DNA from: Streptococcus toyakuensis
GTDB taxonomy: Bacteria; Bacillota; Bacilli; Lactobacillales; Streptococcaceae
Assembly (NCBI RefSeq): GCF_024346585.1
Contig: NZ_AP024523.1
Location: 691,001-755,000 of the forward strand
Direction: 5' to 3'
DNA: 64,000 nt
Shown here: in pieces, positions 15,287 to 23,450 of the stretch
Position numbering within the stretch: position 1 is the first letter of the stretch
How the letters are laid out: the number at the start of each line of letters is the position of its first letter
Notes under the pieces: model-generated
Told to the model about the DNA's origin: nothing
The model's database searches: none
Seen by the model: only the letters and a program-made list of their open reading frames with translations
Made by a program: the position numbers and the translations under genes

Positions 15287-16039
15287 ATGACCATTCATAT
15301 CATTATTACTATGTTGCTGTTGCTGGCTTTCTTGATAGGGAGCATTTGGTATGCCAGAAAGAAATACCATATCAATCTAGCTGTCTTGGGCTTGGGTGCT
15401 GTTGCTTTCTTTGTCTCTTCACAGATTTTGGAAAAACTGGTGCATATCTTGGTTTTACATCCTCAAAAAGACGGTAGTATTTCCCTCTTGCAAGACCATC
15501 CGCTTGTCTATATCATCTATGGTCTAGCCATGGCAGCCCTTTTTGAGGAAACTGCTCGTCTTGTTTTCTTCAAATGGTTGGAGAAAAAGAGAAGTTTGGA
15601 CAAGGCAGACGCCTTGGCTTATGGGTTAGGTCATGGTGGTTTGGAATTGATTTTCCTGGGCCTTACTAGTTTGATTAATCTCTACATTGTTCTCTCAGCA
15701 GTTCAAACTCAGAATCCACAGGTCCTGAAATTGCTGTCTGAAAATATGTTGAAAACCATTCAGTCGCTGTCTGTCTGGCAGATTTATTTGCTTGGTTTTG
15801 AACGGATTTTGGCTTTAGGATTCCAATTGCTGTTGACGGTTTGGGTTTACCAAGCTGTTCGCCAGAAGAAATGGACATATCTCCTAGCGGCTTATGGACT
15901 CCATGCCTTCTTTGACCTGGCACCATCTCTAGCCCAAGTTGGCTGGTTGACAAGTCCAGTCTTGGTTGAAGTTGTCCTAGCACTTGAACTTGTTCTGGTT
16001 GCTTATGGAACCAAGGCAATCTTTTGTAAAAAATCATAA
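15287..16039 (+). CDS. YhfC-family intramembrane metalloprotease-like protein
   Basis: This 250-residue membrane protein has about seven hydrophobic segments. Conserved polar motifs within them, FEETAR (residues 86-91), GLGHGGLE (about 110-117) and GLHAFFD near residue 205, resemble the glutamate/histidine motifs of the YhfC and CPBP families of putative intramembrane metalloproteases. Substrate and role are unknown. AGGAGAAG precedes the ATG 9 bases after budA, so the two genes form an operon closed by a terminator. Confidence 0.78.
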   Translation: MTIHIIITMLLLLAFLIGSIWYARKKYHINLAVLGLGAVAFFVSSQILEKLVHILVLHPQKDGSISLLQDHPLVYIIYGLAMAALFEETARLVFFKWLEKKRSLDKADALAYGLGHGGLELIFLGLTSLINLYIVLSAVQTQNPQVLKLLSENMLKTIQSLSVWQIYLLGFERILALGFQLLLTVWVYQAVRQKKWTYLLAAYGLHAFFDLAPSLAQVGWLTSPVLVEVVLALELVLVAYGTKAIFCKKS

Positions 16040-16041
16040 GA

Positions 16042-16066
16042 AAGAGAGGGGAACCTCTTTTTTTGT
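16042..16066 (+). terminator. Terminator of the budA operon
   Basis: AGAGG pairs with CCTCT around the loop GGAA and is followed by a run of seven T residues. Confidence 0.85.
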
Positions 16067-16094
16067 GCAAAAAGCAAACAAGGTCTTTTTATGG

Positions 16095-16123
16095 TCGTCA
16101 AATGGTCTTAAAAATGGTATAAT
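16095..16123 (+). promoter_or_regulatory. Promoter of murB-potABCD
   Basis: TCGTCA (16095-16100), 17 bases, TATAAT (16118-16123), with TG one base before the -10 (extended -10). Confidence 0.7.
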
Positions 16124-16152
16124 GGAATGAATTTTGAAAAAGGAAGAGTGAC

Positions 16153-17058
16153 ATGTCAGTAAAAGAAAAAATGCTTGAAATCTTAGAAGGGATTGATATC
16201 CGTTTTAAGGAACCCTTGCATAGCTATAGTTATACAAAAGTAGGTGGAGAGGCTGATTATTTGGTCTTTCCACGAAATCGTTTTGAGTTGGCTCGCGTTG
16301 TTAAATTTGCTAATCAAGAAAATATCCCTTGGATGGTTCTTGGAAATGCCAGCAACATCATCGTTCGTGATGGAGGAATTCGTGGATTTGTCATCTTGTG
16401 TGACAAGCTCAATAATGTTTCCGTTGATGGTTATACTATTGAAGCAGAAGCTGGGGCAAATTTGATTGAAACAACTCGCATTGCCCTTCGTCATAGCTTG
16501 ACTGGTTTTGAGTTTGCTTGTGGCATTCCAGGGAGCGTCGGTGGTGCTGTCTTTATGAATGCGGGTGCCTATGGTGGTGAGATTGCCCACATCTTGCAGT
16601 CTTGTAAGGTCTTGACCAAGGATGGAGAAATCGAGACTCTATCTGCCAAGGACTTGGCTTTTGGTTACCGCCAATCAGCCATTCAGGAGTCTGGTGCAGT
16701 TGTCTTGTCAGCTAAATTTGCCCTTGCTCCAGAAAGTCATCAGGTTATCAAGCAAGAAATGGATCGTTTGACGCATCTACGTGAACTCAAGCAACCTTTA
16801 GAATATCCATCTTGTGGTTCGGTCTTTAAGCGTCCAGTAGGGCATTTTGCAGGTCAATTAATTTCAGAAGCTGGCTTGAAAGGCTATCGTATCGGTGGCG
16901 TAGAAGTGTCAGAAAAACACGCAGGATTTATGATCAATGTTGCTGACGGAACGGCTAAAGACTACGAGGACTTGATTGAGTCTGTTATCGAAAAAGTCAA
17001 GGAACACTCTGGCGTTACTCTTGAGAGGGAAGTCCGTATTTTAGGAGAAAGCAAGTAG
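16153..17058 (+). CDS. murB: UDP-N-acetylenolpyruvoylglucosamine reductase MurB
   Basis: This 301-residue FAD enzyme reduces UDP-GlcNAc-enolpyruvate to UDP-MurNAc in peptidoglycan synthesis. The FAD-binding signature is visible as [15 protein letters not shown] and [13 protein letters not shown], the [20 protein letters not shown] loop follows, and the C-terminal catalytic region has [11 protein letters not shown]. The length suits type II MurB. It lies upstream of potABCD, and I recall reports of co-transcription in pneumococcus. Confidence 0.95.
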   Translation: MSVKEKMLEILEGIDIRFKEPLHSYSYTKVGGEADYLVFPRNRFELARVVKFANQENIPWMVLGNASNIIVRDGGIRGFVILCDKLNNVSVDGYTIEAEAGANLIETTRIALRHSLTGFEFACGIPGSVGGAVFMNAGAYGGEIAHILQSCKVLTKDGEIETLSAKDLAFGYRQSAIQESGAVVLSAKFALAPESHQVIKQEMDRLTHLRELKQPLEYPSCGSVFKRPVGHFAGQLISEAGLKGYRIGGVEVSEKHAGFMINVADGTAKDYEDLIESVIEKVKEHSGVTLEREVRILGESK

Positions 17059-17217
17059 GAAGCTGTAGTTGAAAAGCTGCTGCTATGTCATGGAAAGGGG
17101 GTGAAAGCCTATCGTTAGTGCAGAAGAATGTAGGCAGTTCAATCTCCTACACGAGGTAGTGGCGGCCTGACAGAGCCCTGATCTGTTAATCTATGAAAAA
17201 GAAGGAATAAATGACAA
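17059..17217 (+). ncRNA. Candidate structured leader between murB and potA
   Basis: These 159 bases are less AT-rich than other intergenic regions and hold several short helices: GCCTA (about 17110) with TAGGC (about 17138), CCTAC/GTAG(T)GG around 17146-17162, and ACAGA/TCTGT around 17170-17186. I do not recognise it as a T-box, preQ1-II, SAM-III or other family I know. It may be a cis-acting RNA controlling polyamine transport genes; this is inference. A 24-codon frame at 17085-17159 has no ribosome binding site. Confidence 0.3.
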
Positions 17218-18375
17218 TTGAAAAAACCAATTATTGAATTCAAAAACGTCTCTAAAGTTTTTGAAGACAGCAACACCAAGGTTCTCAAAGACATCAACTT
17301 TGAGTTGGAGGAGGGGAAATTTTATACCCTTCTAGGCGCATCTGGTTCAGGGAAATCAACCATCCTAAACATCATTGCAGGGTTACTAGATGCGACGACA
17401 GGAGATATTTTACTGGACGGTGTCCGCATCAATGATATCCCAACCAACAAGCGAGACGTCCATACTGTCTTCCAATCCTATGCCTTGTTTCCACATATGA
17501 ATGTGTTTGAAAATGTTGCCTTTCCACTTCGCTTGCGTAAGATCGACAAGAAAGAAATCGAGCAACGTGTTGCTGAAGTTCTCAAGATGGTTCAGTTGGA
17601 AGGTTACGAAAAACGTTCTATCCGTAAACTTTCTGGAGGACAACGTCAGCGTGTGGCTATTGCCCGTGCCATCATCAACCAACCCCGTGTGGTTTTGTTG
17701 GACGAGCCTTTGTCAGCGCTGGACTTGAAATTAAGAACAGACATGCAGTATGAACTGCGTGAACTACAACAACGATTGGGTATTACCTTTGTCTTTGTCA
17801 CTCACGATCAGGAAGAAGCCCTGGCCGTGAGTGACTGGATTTTTGTCATGAATGATGGCGAGATTGTCCAGTCTGGAACACCAGTAGATATCTACGATGA
17901 GCCGATTAACCACTTTGTTGCCACCTTTATCGGTGAGTCAAATATCTTGCCAGGAACCATGATTGAGGACTACTTAGTTGAGTTTAACGGCAAACGCTTT
18001 GAAGCGGTCGATGGCGGGATGAAGCCAAATGAGCCTGTTGAGGTTGTTATTCGTCCAGAGGACTTGCGCATTACTCTTCCTGAAGAAGGCAAGCTCCAAG
18101 TTAAGGTCGATACCCAGCTTTTCCGTGGGGTTCACTATGAAATTATCGCCTATGACGAACTTGGAAATGAATGGATGATCCACTCGACTCGTAAGGCCAT
18201 TGTTGGTGAGGAAATCGGTCTGGACTTTGAACCAGAAGACATCCACATCATGCGTCTCAATGAAACCGAAGAAGAGTTCGATGCTCGTATTGAGGAGTAC
18301 GTAGAAATCGAAGAGAAAGAAGCAGGTCTGATCAATGCAATCGAGGAGGAAAGAGATGAAGAAAACAAGCTCTAA
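17218..18375 (+). CDS. potA: Spermidine/putrescine ABC transporter ATPase PotA
   Basis: This 385-residue ATPase has Walker [10 protein letters not shown], signature LSGGQRQR, Walker [14 protein letters not shown]-loop VTHDQEEAL, and a C-terminal TOBE regulatory domain from about residue 240. The start is TTG at 17218, preceded by AAGGA at about 11 bases. An ATG at 17211 nearer the ribosome binding site is in another frame and opens an eight-codon ORF (MTIEKTNY) that overlaps the TTG, which could modulate initiation. The end overlaps potB by 20 bases. Confidence 0.94.
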   Translation: MKKPIIEFKNVSKVFEDSNTKVLKDINFELEEGKFYTLLGASGSGKSTILNIIAGLLDATTGDILLDGVRINDIPTNKRDVHTVFQSYALFPHMNVFENVAFPLRLRKIDKKEIEQRVAEVLKMVQLEGYEKRSIRKLSGGQRQRVAIARAIINQPRVVLLDEPLSALDLKLRTDMQYELRELQQRLGITFVFVTHDQEEALAVSDWIFVMNDGEIVQSGTPVDIYDEPINHFVATFIGESNILPGTMIEDYLVEFNGKRFEAVDGGMKPNEPVEVVIRPEDLRITLPEEGKLQVKVDTQLFRGVHYEIIAYDELGNEWMIHSTRKAIVGEEIGLDFEPEDIHIMRLNETEEEFDARIEEYVEIEEKEAGLINAIEEERDEENKL

Positions 18376-19162
18376 ACTCTTTGTAGTGCCCTACATGCTT
18401 TGGATTGCACTCTTTGTCCTGGCACCCTTGGTCTTGATTTTCGGTCAATCCTTTTTCAATATTGAAGGACAATTCAGTTTAGAAAACTATAAATCTTACT
18501 TTGCTTCACAAAACTTGACCTACCTCAAAATGAGCTTTAACTCCGTGCTTTATGCAGGGATTGTGACACTGGTGACGCTTCTTATCAGCTATCCAACAGC
18601 CCTCTTTTTGACCCGTCTCAAGCACCGTCAACTCTGGCTCATGCTGATTATCTTGCCTACTTGGATTAATTTGCTCCTTAAGGCCTATGCCTTTATCGGA
18701 ATTTTTGGTCAAAATGGCTCTATTAACCAATTTTTGGAATTCATCGGAATCGGTTCACAGCAGTTGCTCTTTACCGATTTCTCCTTTATCTTTGTTGCAA
18801 GCTACATCGAGCTTCCTTTTATGATTTTGCCGATTTTCAATGTCTTGGACGATATGGATAACAATCTCATCAATGCCAGCTATGACCTAGGTGCGACCAA
18901 GTGGGAGACTTTCCGTCATGTCATCTTCCCTCTGTCTATGAACGGCGTGCGAAGTGGAGTTCAGTCGGTCTTTATTCCAAGCTTGAGTCTCTTCATGCTG
19001 ACTCGTTTGATTGGTGGGAACCGCGTTATCACCTTGGGGACAGCCATTGAGCAGAACTTCCTGACAAATGACAACTACGGTATGGGTTCAACCATCGGTG
19101 TAATTCTCATCTTGACCATGTTCATCACCATGTGGGTGACCAAGGAAAGGAGAGAACGATGA
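18356..19162 (+). CDS. potB: Spermidine/putrescine ABC transporter permease PotB
   Basis: This 268-residue membrane protein has about six spans and the EAA loop [20 protein letters not shown] near residue 180. It forms the polyamine channel with PotC. GAGGAGGA lies upstream of the ATG at 18356, inside the potA 3' end; an in-frame ATG at 18335 is less well placed. The stop overlaps the potC start (ATGA). Confidence 0.94.
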   Translation: MKKTSSKLFVVPYMLWIALFVLAPLVLIFGQSFFNIEGQFSLENYKSYFASQNLTYLKMSFNSVLYAGIVTLVTLLISYPTALFLTRLKHRQLWLMLIILPTWINLLLKAYAFIGIFGQNGSINQFLEFIGIGSQQLLFTDFSFIFVASYIELPFMILPIFNVLDDMDNNLINASYDLGATKWETFRHVIFPLSMNGVRSGVQSVFIPSLSLFMLTRLIGGNRVITLGTAIEQNFLTNDNYGMGSTIGVILILTMFITMWVTKERRER

Positions 19163-19932
19163 AAAAATTTGCCAACCTTTATCTGGGACTGGTCTTTCTT
19201 GTCCTCTACCTGCCGATTTTTTACTTGATTGGCTACGCCTTTAATGCAGGAAACGACATGAACAGCTTTACAGGCTTTAGCCTGAGCCATTTTAAAACCA
19301 TGTTTGGCGATGGTCGTCTTATGTTGATTGTGACTCAGACCTTTTTCTTGGCCTTTCTGTCAGCCTTGATAGCGACCATTATCGGGACTTTTGGAGCTAT
19401 TTATATCTACCAGTCTCGTAAGAAATACCAAGAAGCCTTTCTATCACTCAATAATATCCTCATGGTTGCTCCTGATGTTATGATTGGTGCCAGCTTCTTG
19501 ATTCTCTTTACCCAACTCAAGTTTTCACTTGGCTTTTTGACCGTTCTATCTAGTCACGTAGCCTTCTCCATTCCTATCGTGGTCTTGATGGTCTTGCCTC
19601 GACTCAAGGAAATGAACGGTGACATGATTCATGCGGCCTATGACCTTGGTGCCAGTCAATTTCAGATGTTCAAGGAAATCATGCTTCCTTATCTGACTCC
19701 GTCTATCATTGCAGGTTATTTTATGGCCTTCACCTATTCGCTAGATGACTTTGCTGTGACCTTCTTCGTAACGGGAAATGGCTTTTCAACCCTATCAGTC
19801 GAGATTTACTCTCGTGCTCGCAAGGGGATTTCGCTAGAAATCAATGCCCTTTCTGCCCTTGTCTTTCTCTTTAGTATTATCCTAGTGGTTGGTTATTACT
19901 TTATCTCACGTGAGAAGGAGGAGCAAGCATGA
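19159..19932 (+). CDS. potC: Spermidine/putrescine ABC transporter permease PotC
   Basis: This 257-residue six-span permease has the EAA loop HAAYDLGASQFQMFKEIMLP. It pairs with PotB in the membrane. The start at 19159 overlaps the potB stop by four bases and the end overlaps potD by four bases, so the whole operon is tightly coupled. Confidence 0.94.
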   Translation: MKKFANLYLGLVFLVLYLPIFYLIGYAFNAGNDMNSFTGFSLSHFKTMFGDGRLMLIVTQTFFLAFLSALIATIIGTFGAIYIYQSRKKYQEAFLSLNNILMVAPDVMIGASFLILFTQLKFSLGFLTVLSSHVAFSIPIVVLMVLPRLKEMNGDMIHAAYDLGASQFQMFKEIMLPYLTPSIIAGYFMAFTYSLDDFAVTFFVTGNGFSTLSVEIYSRARKGISLEINALSALVFLFSIILVVGYYFISREKEEQA

Positions 19933-20999
19933 AAAAACTCTATTCATTTTTAGCAGGAATTGTAGCCATTATCCTCGTCTTATGGGGAATTGCGACTCAT
20001 CTCGATAGTAAAATCAATAGCCGAGATAGTCAAAAACTGGTCATTTACAACTGGGGGGACTATATCGATCCTGAACTCTTGGAGCAATTTACAGAAGAAA
20101 CAGGAATCCAAGTCCAGTACGAGACCTTTGACTCCAACGAAGCCATGTATACCAAGATCAAGCAGGGTGGAACGACCTACGATATTGCCATCCCTAGTGA
20201 ATACATGATTAACAAGATGAAGGACGAAGATCTCTTGGTACCGCTTGACTATTCAAAACTTGAAGGTCTTGAAAATATCGGACCAGAGTTCCTCAACCAG
20301 TCCTTTGACCCAGGCAATAAATTCTCCATTCCTTACTTCTGGGGAACCTTGGGAATTGTCTACAATGAAACCATGGTCGATGAGGCGCCTGAGCATTGGG
20401 ATGACCTCTGGAAGCCAGAGTATAAGAACTCTATCATGCTCTTTGATGGGGCACGTGAGGTACTGGGACTAGGACTCAATTCGCTAGACTACAGCCTCAA
20501 CTCCAAGGATACCCAGCAGTTAGAAGAGACAGTAGACAAACTCTACAAGCTGACTCCAAATATCAAGGCTATTGTGGCCAACGAGATGAAGGGTTACATG
20601 ATTCAGAATAACGCTGCTATCGGTGTGACCTTCTCTGGTGAAGCCAGCCAAATGCTGGAGAAAAATGAAAACCTCCGCTATGTGGTTCCGACCGAGGCCA
20701 GCAATCTTTGGTTTGACAATATGGTCATTCCCAAAACAGTCAAAAACCAAGATGCAGCCTATGCCTTTATCAACTTTATGTTGAAACCCGAAAATGCTCT
20801 TAAAAATGCAGAGTATGTCGGCTATTCAACACCAAACCTACCAGCTAAGGAATTGCTCCCAGAGGAGAAAAAAGAAGACAAAGCCTTCTATCCAGATGCT
20901 GAAACCATGAAACACCTGGAAGTTTATGAGAAATTTGACCATAAATGGACAGGCAAATATAGCGACCTCTTCCTACAGTTTAAAATGTATCGGAAGTAG
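19929..20999 (+). CDS. potD: Spermidine/putrescine-binding protein PotD
   Basis: This 356-residue extracellular polyamine-binding protein begins its mature domain at KLVIYNWGDYIDPELLEQF, a signature of PotD/PotF. The N-terminal 25 residues form a hydrophobic anchor (FLAGIVAIILVLWGIATHL) without a lipobox cysteine, so the protein is probably held by this uncleaved segment instead of lipid. GGAGGAGC precedes the ATG. It ends the operon ahead of a strong terminator. Confidence 0.94.
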   Translation: MKKLYSFLAGIVAIILVLWGIATHLDSKINSRDSQKLVIYNWGDYIDPELLEQFTEETGIQVQYETFDSNEAMYTKIKQGGTTYDIAIPSEYMINKMKDEDLLVPLDYSKLEGLENIGPEFLNQSFDPGNKFSIPYFWGTLGIVYNETMVDEAPEHWDDLWKPEYKNSIMLFDGAREVLGLGLNSLDYSLNSKDTQQLEETVDKLYKLTPNIKAIVANEMKGYMIQNNAAIGVTFSGEASQMLEKNENLRYVVPTEASNLWFDNMVIPKTVKNQDAAYAFINFMLKPENALKNAEYVGYSTPNLPAKELLPEEKKEDKAFYPDAETMKHLEVYEKFDHKWTGKYSDLFLQFKMYRK

Positions 21000-21014
21000 A
21001 GTTAGCAGTCACGA

Positions 21015-21045
21015 AACGAATCAGTCAAGCTGGTTCGTTTTTTAA
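21015..21045 (+). terminator. Terminator of potABCD
   Basis: AACGAA pairs with TTCGTT, extended inward by CAG/CTG, and is followed by six T residues. Confidence 0.82.
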
Positions 21046-21337
21046 TATAAGTCAGTTTTTATAGCCATATCTTTTTCTATTTTAGTTGCTGTGTTTAGTA
21101 ATATGAAAATTGAGGATAAAAATAGTGATAAGTGAAATAACGGCGCATTTGTTTCAAGATTTTTTTATTTGTTGAATTCTATCTCCTTCATTAAAATTTT
21201 TTAAATTGACTACTAGCTACATACGCTTTTACCTCCTTTTATGCTATAATATTCTCAATAGAATCTTTAATCTTCAAATAAATATTCCTTATGGAATAAT
21301 TCCGTTTTATACTGTTTAGAATATTTAAGAGGATACA
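21046..21337. other. Intergenic region with promoter and dyads ahead of the HTH pseudogene
   Basis: No gene is seen. TATAAT at 21245-21250 has TG one base upstream (extended -10) but only a poor -35. Downstream, ATTCT-caat-AGAAT (about 21251-21264) and TATTCC-TTAT-GGAATA (about 21283-21298) are short dyads that could be operators. A similar AGAATA/TATTCT dyad lies at about 21822-21836 ahead of the TPR gene. Confidence 0.4.
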
Positions 21338-21790
21338 ATGTTTAATAATGATTCTTTTGGAGATCGTCTTAAGAAACTGAGAAAGATCAAGAAGTTAACT
21401 CAGGTACAAATTTCTGAAATGATTGGTGGATAACAAGGTACTTATTCTCGTTGGGAGAATGGAACTTTAGAGCCTAATTTAGACGCCGTTGTCAAATTAG
21501 CAAAATTATTTGATACCACGACAGATTATTTACTAGGAAAAACGATTTACAGTACTCTAGATGGTATTTCTCATCCAATCACTAGAATTGATGTGAAGAA
21601 GTTAAAAGAGTTTAATAAAACTGAACTTAATGATTTGAAATTTGCGCTTGTTATGAATGGAATAAAAAAACATTTCACTGTATTTGACTATATGGATGAG
21701 CTAGTTTCTGAATATAATTTAGACAAAGAAGAACAAGGAATATTGCCGACTCTCTTTAAAGAGGTTTATGATTATTTTAATGCAGATTAA
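21338..21790 (+). pseudogene. XRE-family HTH regulator interrupted by an in-frame stop
   Basis: From ATG 21338 the frame reads a typical XRE helix-turn-helix (GDRLKKLRKIKKLTQVQISE), meets TAA at codon 32 (21431-21433) and continues with QGTYSRWENGTLEPNLDAV, the rest of the HTH, and a helical C-terminal region to 21790 (150 codons in all). One base change, for example TCA to TAA, would explain the stop. Reinitiation could only give a product without an intact HTH. A sequencing error or stop readthrough cannot be excluded. Confidence 0.8.
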
Positions 21791-21887
21791 TAGTTTATAA
21801 GATTAATCCTCAATAGATAGAGAATAATATATTCTTGTTGAGTGATTCTATTTTATGAAGGTTGTTTGTAGTTGAAGGGGGAAATAG

Positions 21888-22508
21888 ATGGACTCTAAAA
21901 TTGATACAGCTTGGAACTTGTTTCTAGAAGGAAAAATATCAGAAGCTAAAAAGTTAGTTGAGCAAGATTTTTCCATTGATACCTGTACGGATTTTAGTCT
22001 TTTAAATTTGATGGGATATTTATTGTTAGCAGAAAAAGACTATGTTTCATGTACCCATATCTTTGAGAAATACATTTTATTGGCGCAACAAAATGAAGAT
22101 AAAGAAAATGAACACATTGGCTTACATCAATTAGCTATGATCTACAGAGATCAGGGTGATTTTCATAAGGCTTTAAAACTCATTGAAGATGAAGAGAAGA
22201 TAGTTGAAGAGCATTTTCCAAATGATAATTTAAAGAAAGCTGTGAATAACTACGAACAAGGTTATGTGAGATTAAAATTAAACAACCTTGATGAGGCTCT
22301 TACATTCATGAATCTGTCATTGGTACAATCTTTAGAGACGGATGATGTGATTTCTCAAGCTTGTAGCTATAGAGGGTTAGGTGAGATCTATTTAGCCTTG
22401 GAAGATACGGAATTATCCAACACACATTTCAAACGAGCTATAGAACTTTTCGAAAATGTTGGAGAATTTGAAGGGATAAAGGAAATTGAGGAATTGATTA
22501 ATGAATGA
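21888..22508 (+). CDS. Tetratricopeptide-repeat protein
   Basis: This 206-residue all-helical protein has no signal or membrane segment. Helix pairs with TPR spacing are seen at residues 37-75, 80-115, 125-155 (YEQGYVRLKLNNLDEAL) and 163-195 (YRGLGEIYLALEDTELSNTHF). TPR arrays of this kind form the peptide-sensing half of RRNPP regulators (Rgg, PlcR, TprA), but this protein lacks an HTH; a broken HTH gene lies just upstream. AAGGGGGA precedes the ATG. Function is unknown. Confidence 0.75.
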   Translation: MDSKIDTAWNLFLEGKISEAKKLVEQDFSIDTCTDFSLLNLMGYLLLAEKDYVSCTHIFEKYILLAQQNEDKENEHIGLHQLAMIYRDQGDFHKALKLIEDEEKIVEEHFPNDNLKKAVNNYEQGYVRLKLNNLDEALTFMNLSLVQSLETDDVISQACSYRGLGEIYLALEDTELSNTHFKRAIELFENVGEFEGIKEIEELINE

Positions 22509-22602
22509 TTTTTACATTTAGATTTTGTTATTAGTTTGCTTTATCTTAAAGAATGTAGATATGCAATTGACAGTCTAGATAATATTAAAGTGAGAGAGTG
22601 AT

Positions 22603-22668
22603 ATGTTATTTTGGATTTGTTTAATATCAACAATTATATTGGCTAATTTTGTTCGCCTGAAAGAGTAA
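22603..22668 (+). CDS. Possible 21-residue hydrophobic peptide
   Basis: ATG 22603 opens a 22-codon frame with a purine-rich GAGAGAG ribosome site 6 bases upstream. The peptide is a hydrophobic helix (MLFWICLISTIILANF) with a basic end (VRLKE). It could be a membrane-active or type I toxin-like peptide, or a short hydrophobic signalling peptide linked to the adjacent HTH and TPR genes. It is too short for any homology call. Confidence 0.35.
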   Translation: MLFWICLISTIILANFVRLKE

Positions 22669-22714
22669 TCAAAGATACAGGTAATTGGTCTGATTCAATG
22701 GGAATGATTTCCAG

Positions 22715-22743
22715 TTGACGCAAGCTTAAAAAAACGTTATAAT
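22715..22743 (+). promoter_or_regulatory. Promoter of the T-box/alaS transcript
   Basis: TTGACG (22715-22720), 17 bases, TATAAT (22738-22743). The T-box leader starts just downstream. Confidence 0.85.
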
Positions 22744-22749
22744 AAGAAA

Positions 22750-22935
22750 GTTGAGAATTGATTTTCAGTAGTCTTAGTCCAGAGAAATGGCGGTGCTGCG
22801 AGCCATCTAAGCTAGGAAGTCATGCTACTCAATCATACAATTGCATAAGAATAAGAGAATGACAAGTTCATTGAATGAAGGTGGTACCGCGGTTTTTCGC
22901 CCTTCGTGATATGAGCTTGTCTTTTGATTTTTTGG
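22750..22935 (+). promoter_or_regulatory. T-box riboswitch, alanine-specific
   Basis: The canonical T-box core GAAGGTGGTACCGCG lies at about 22877-22891, followed by the antiterminator/terminator region (CGCGGTTTTTCGCCCTTCG) and a T-rich stretch. In Stem I, ATGGC/GCCAT encloses a loop containing GCT, a fit for an alanine specifier. Uncharged tRNA-Ala should bind and let transcription proceed into the LURP-one gene and alaS. This matches alaS as the regulated target. Confidence 0.92.
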
Positions 22936-22943
22936 AGGTGTTG

Positions 22944-23429
22944 ATGAAAACATTTCTTGTCAAACAAAAGTTTCGTCTTGGAGGCGAACGCTTCGCTATC
23001 AAGGATGACAGGGGAGAAATTGCCTATCAGGTGGAGGGATCATTTTTTAAGATTCCCAAAACTTTTACCATCTATGATGCGACTGGTGAACAGGTTAGTC
23101 AGATCAGTAAAGAAATCTTGACCTTGCTTCCTCGTTTTGAGATTCAGCTTCGGGATGGCTCGAGTTTTGTCATTCGTAAGAAGTTGACCTTCTGGCGAGA
23201 TAAGTATGAGTTTGATAATCTAGGTCTTCGTATCGAGGGCAATATCTGGGATTTGGATTTCAAATTGCTGGATGATCGCGATCAGCTGATTGCGGAAATC
23301 AAGAAAGAACTCTTCCATCTGACCTCTACCTATAATGTAACGGTCCTTGAGGACGCTTATGCAGACCTAGTCATTTCCCTCTGTGTCGCGATTGACTATG
23401 TGGAAATGCTGGAAAGCCAATCACATTAA
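22944..23429 (+). CDS. LURP-one-related protein
   Basis: This 161-residue protein fits the LURP-one/scramblase-like beta-barrel family (MKTFLVKQKFRLGGERFAIK, then YEFDNLGLRIEGNIWDLDF). Function in bacteria is not known; eukaryotic relatives (Tubby C-terminal fold) bind membrane phospholipids. I chose ATG 22944, with GGAGG 7 bases upstream; an ATG at 22875 lies in the T-box itself. Its place between the T-box and alaS puts it under alanine-tRNA control. Confidence 0.8.
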   Translation: MKTFLVKQKFRLGGERFAIKDDRGEIAYQVEGSFFKIPKTFTIYDATGEQVSQISKEILTLLPRFEIQLRDGSSFVIRKKLTFWRDKYEFDNLGLRIEGNIWDLDFKLLDDRDQLIAEIKKELFHLTSTYNVTVLEDAYADLVISLCVAIDYVEMLESQSH

Positions 23430-23450
23430 ACAAGTAAATAAGGAGACAAT

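Noticed and set aside
17085-17159. 24-codon frame (MSWKGGESLSLVQKNV...) between murB and potA as a leader peptide
   Set aside because: No ribosome binding site, no recognisable regulatory codons, and it overlaps predicted RNA helices; kept only as part of the leader RNA description.
17059-17217. murB-potA gap as a T-box or tRNA-like element
   Set aside because: The T-box core TGGNACCGCG is absent and no cloverleaf can be drawn.
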